From Bin87 sp034421995 (GTDB taxonomy: Bacteria; Chloroflexota; Dehalococcoidia; Lucifugimonadales; UBA3495), in the NCBI GenBank assembly GCA_034421995.1, contig DAOUJY010000101.1, positions 1 through 13,635 on the forward strand: a stretch of DNA of 13,635 bases, given 5' to 3'. Below are positions 11,930 to 13,635 of this stretch, in pieces. Within the stretch, counting starts at the first letter, position 1. Each line of letters begins with the position of its first letter. The notes under the pieces were generated by a model. It was not told where the DNA came from, ran no database searches, and was given only the letters and a program-made list of their open reading frames with translations. The translations under genes were made by a program, and so were the position numbers.

Positions 11930-13635
11930 ATGGCGACGGTAATGGAGCGCAGGATTCGCGGCCGGGAGCGCCAGGACATCGCCGACGAGCTGCGGCGACG
12001 GGTGGAAGGCGAGGTGCGCTTTGACCCGCACTCCCGCCTGCTCTACAGCACCGACGCCAGCATCTACCAGATGGAGCCGGTGGGCGTCGTGATACCCCGC
12101 AACAGCGCCGATGTGCAGGCCGTGGTGGACTTCGCTGCCCGCGAGGGCATCCCGGTGCTGCCCCGCTCCGGCGGCACCAGCCTGGCCGGCCAGACGGTGA
12201 ACCATGCCATCGTGCTGGACTTCAGCAAGTACCTGAACAACGTGCTGGAGGTCAACGCCGAGGAGCAGTGGGCGCGGGTGCAGCCGGGCATCATCCTGGA
12301 CCAACTGACGCGCCAGATGGGGCCGCACGGCTTGCAGTACGCGCCAGACCCCACCACGGCCAACCGGGCCTGCGTGGGAGGCGGCATCGGCAACAACACC
12401 TGCGGCGCGCACTCGGTCATCTACGGCAAGACGCTGGACCACATCAGGGAGCTGGACGTGGTCCTGTCCGACGGCTCCACGGCGCACTTTGGCGAGCTTA
12501 CTGCGCAGGAACTGGAATCACGCCTCAGCGCCGGTGGGTTGGAGGGCGACATATACCGCGGCGTCCTGCGCATCGCCCGGGAGCAGAAGGACGAGATTGA
12601 CCGCACCTACGCCAAAATCCAGCGGCGGGTCAGCGGTTACAATCTGGACGAGTTCATTCTGGACGACCTGGGACGGGGCGGGCCGGTGAACTTGGCGCGC
12701 ATGGTCGTCGGCTCCGAGGGTACGCTCTGCGTGGTTACCGAGGCCAAGGTGAACCTGGTGCCCCGGCCCACGATGACGTCCCTTTCCGTACTGCATTTCC
12801 GCACCATCTACGACGCCAGCGAGGCCACCACCCGCGTCCTGCGCCACGAGCCATCGTCCATCGAGCTCATCGACAAGATGGTGCTGGACCGCTCCCGGGA
12901 TGCCCTGGGCACGGCGCGGCTGCCTGGGTTTGTCGAGGGCGATCCCGGGGCCATGCTGGTGGTCGAATTCTACGGCGAAACGGAAGCCGAGCTGACCGCC
13001 AAGATGGACGGTCTCAAGGCCGACATCGGTCTCGCCTACTCCTGCGTCAACATCCTGGACCGGGCCGGCCAGGCCGCCGTCTGGAACTTGCGCAAGGGCG
13101 GCCTCGGCCTGCTGATGAGCACCCGCGGCGACGCCAAGCCGATACCCTTCGTGGAAGACCCGGCCGTCGATCCGTCGGTCATGGGCGAGTTCGTGCGCCG
13201 CTTCGACCAGATCGTCACCGAGCACGGCACCACGGCCGGCTACTACGGCCACGCCTCCGTGGGCTGTCTGCACATCCGCCCGCTGGTCAGCCTGAAGAAC
13301 CAGGACGGGATCGACAAGATGGTGTCCATCGGTGAGGCGGTGTCCGACCTGATCAAGGAGTTCGGCGGCTCCATGAGCGGCGAGCACGGCGACGGCATCG
13401 TGCGCGGCGTATGGACTCGCAAGATGTTCGGCGACCAGATCTACAACGCCTTCCGGGAGCTCAAGCAGACCTGGGACCCCCAGGGCATCATGAACCCGGG
13501 CAAGATCATCGACACGCCGCCGATGACCGAGAACCTGCGCTACGGCGTCGCCTACCAGCCCCAGGCGCTGGACACCACGCTGGACTTCTCCCAGGACTTC
13601 GGCTACGCCGGCGCCGTGGAGATGTGCAACGGCAT
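11930..13635 (+). CDS. FAD-linked oxidase (GlcD/D-2-hydroxyacid dehydrogenase type), 3' end beyond window
   Basis: An open frame of 568 codons runs off the window end. It encodes a VAO-family flavoprotein that oxidises a 2-hydroxyacid such as D-lactate or D-2-hydroxyglutarate. The FAD-binding motif PRSGGTSLAGQTVN and CVGGGIGNNTCGAHSVIYGK are in the first 170 residues, followed by ARMVVGSEGTLCVVTEAKVN. The C-terminal cap has GHASVGCLHIRPLVSLKN and the metal/substrate-type motif GGSMSGEHGDGIVRG, then NPGKI. The last residues, AGAVEMCNG, match the start of a Cys-rich Fe-S (GlpC-like) domain, so the full protein is probably a fused FAD/Fe-S enzyme of about 950-1000 residues, as in YdiJ-like proteins. 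ATG 11930 has AGAGGAGG 8 nt upstream. It is divergent from the PhnD-like gene. Confidence 0.9.
   Translation, partial: MATVMERRIRGRERQDIADELRRRVEGEVRFDPHSRLLYSTDASIYQMEPVGVVIPRNSADVQAVVDFAAREGIPVLPRSGGTSLAGQTVNHAIVLDFSKYLNNVLEVNAEEQWARVQPGIILDQLTRQMGPHGLQYAPDPTTANRACVGGGIGNNTCGAHSVIYGKTLDHIRELDVVLSDGSTAHFGELTAQELESRLSAGGLEGDIYRGVLRIAREQKDEIDRTYAKIQRRVSGYNLDEFILDDLGRGGPVNLARMVVGSEGTLCVVTEAKVNLVPRPTMTSLSVLHFRTIYDASEATTRVLRHEPSSIELIDKMVLDRSRDALGTARLPGFVEGDPGAMLVVEFYGETEAELTAKMDGLKADIGLAYSCVNILDRAGQAAVWNLRKGGLGLLMSTRGDAKPIPFVEDPAVDPSVMGEFVRRFDQIVTEHGTTAGYYGHASVGCLHIRPLVSLKNQDGIDKMVSIGEAVSDLIKEFGGSMSGEHGDGIVRGVWTRKMFGDQIYNAFRELKQTWDPQGIMNPGKIIDTPPMTENLRYGVAYQPQALDTTLDFSQDFGYAGAVEMCNG

Noticed and set aside
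12518..13387. 289-codon minus-strand open frame at the right end
   Set aside because: It lies opposite the FAD oxidase, whose motifs are unmistakable. That oxidase has no stop inside the window, so it is the real gene.

Overview
The window most resembles a high-GC, metabolically versatile bacterium, probably Chloroflexota of the SAR202/Dehalococcoidia type found in seawater or sponges. This is inferred from gene content: a monocarboxylate-type MFS carrier, a SolA-like amine oxidase, SMP-30, a beta-hydroxyacid dehydrogenase, a class IV aminotransferase, a GlcD-like FAD oxidase, a remnant of an enolase-superfamily gene, and DUF4058, PaREP1-like and HicAB proteins. No rRNA, tRNA, CRISPR array, transposase or integrase was seen.

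Layout. Positions 1-3197 read rightward. An MFS transporter is driven by a near-consensus promoter placed so close to the start codon that the mRNA should be leaderless. It is followed by a toxin-antitoxin-like cluster: a HicB-like gene, a truncated 5' piece of a GNAT acetyltransferase gene, hicA, and a second hicB fused in frame to a complete GNAT domain. Positions 3222-11751 read leftward throughout. In transcription order these are a cytosolic PhnD-like binding protein, a protein with three exact 132-residue PaREP1/HEPN-like repeats, a single-domain relative, a 3-hydroxyisobutyrate dehydrogenase-type oxidoreductase, a class IV aminotransferase, a lower-GC HTH/GIY-YIG protein, SMP-30, a SolA-type oxidase, DUF4058, a decayed mandelate racemase/muconate lactonizing enzyme gene, and crcB. 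Two dispersed-type palindromic repeats (about 5732-5768 and 8448-8539) sit between genes of this run. From 11930 rightward a large FAD-linked oxidase begins and leaves the window just as its Fe-S domain starts.

How the genes may work together. The leftward run mixes small-molecule catabolism (amine or amino-acid oxidation, transamination, lactone hydrolysis, hydroxyacid oxidation, and formerly acid-sugar dehydration) with accessory genes (PaREP1/HEPN-like, GIY-YIG, DUF4058). The divergent FAD oxidase would add oxidation of a 2-hydroxyacid. A shared pathway cannot be shown from sequence alone.

The strongest candidates for something undescribed are the HicA/HicB-GNAT locus, in which a GNAT domain occupies the place where a DNA-binding tail is often found in HicB antitoxins, and the exact-period PaREP1/HEPN-like array coupled to a single-domain partner.
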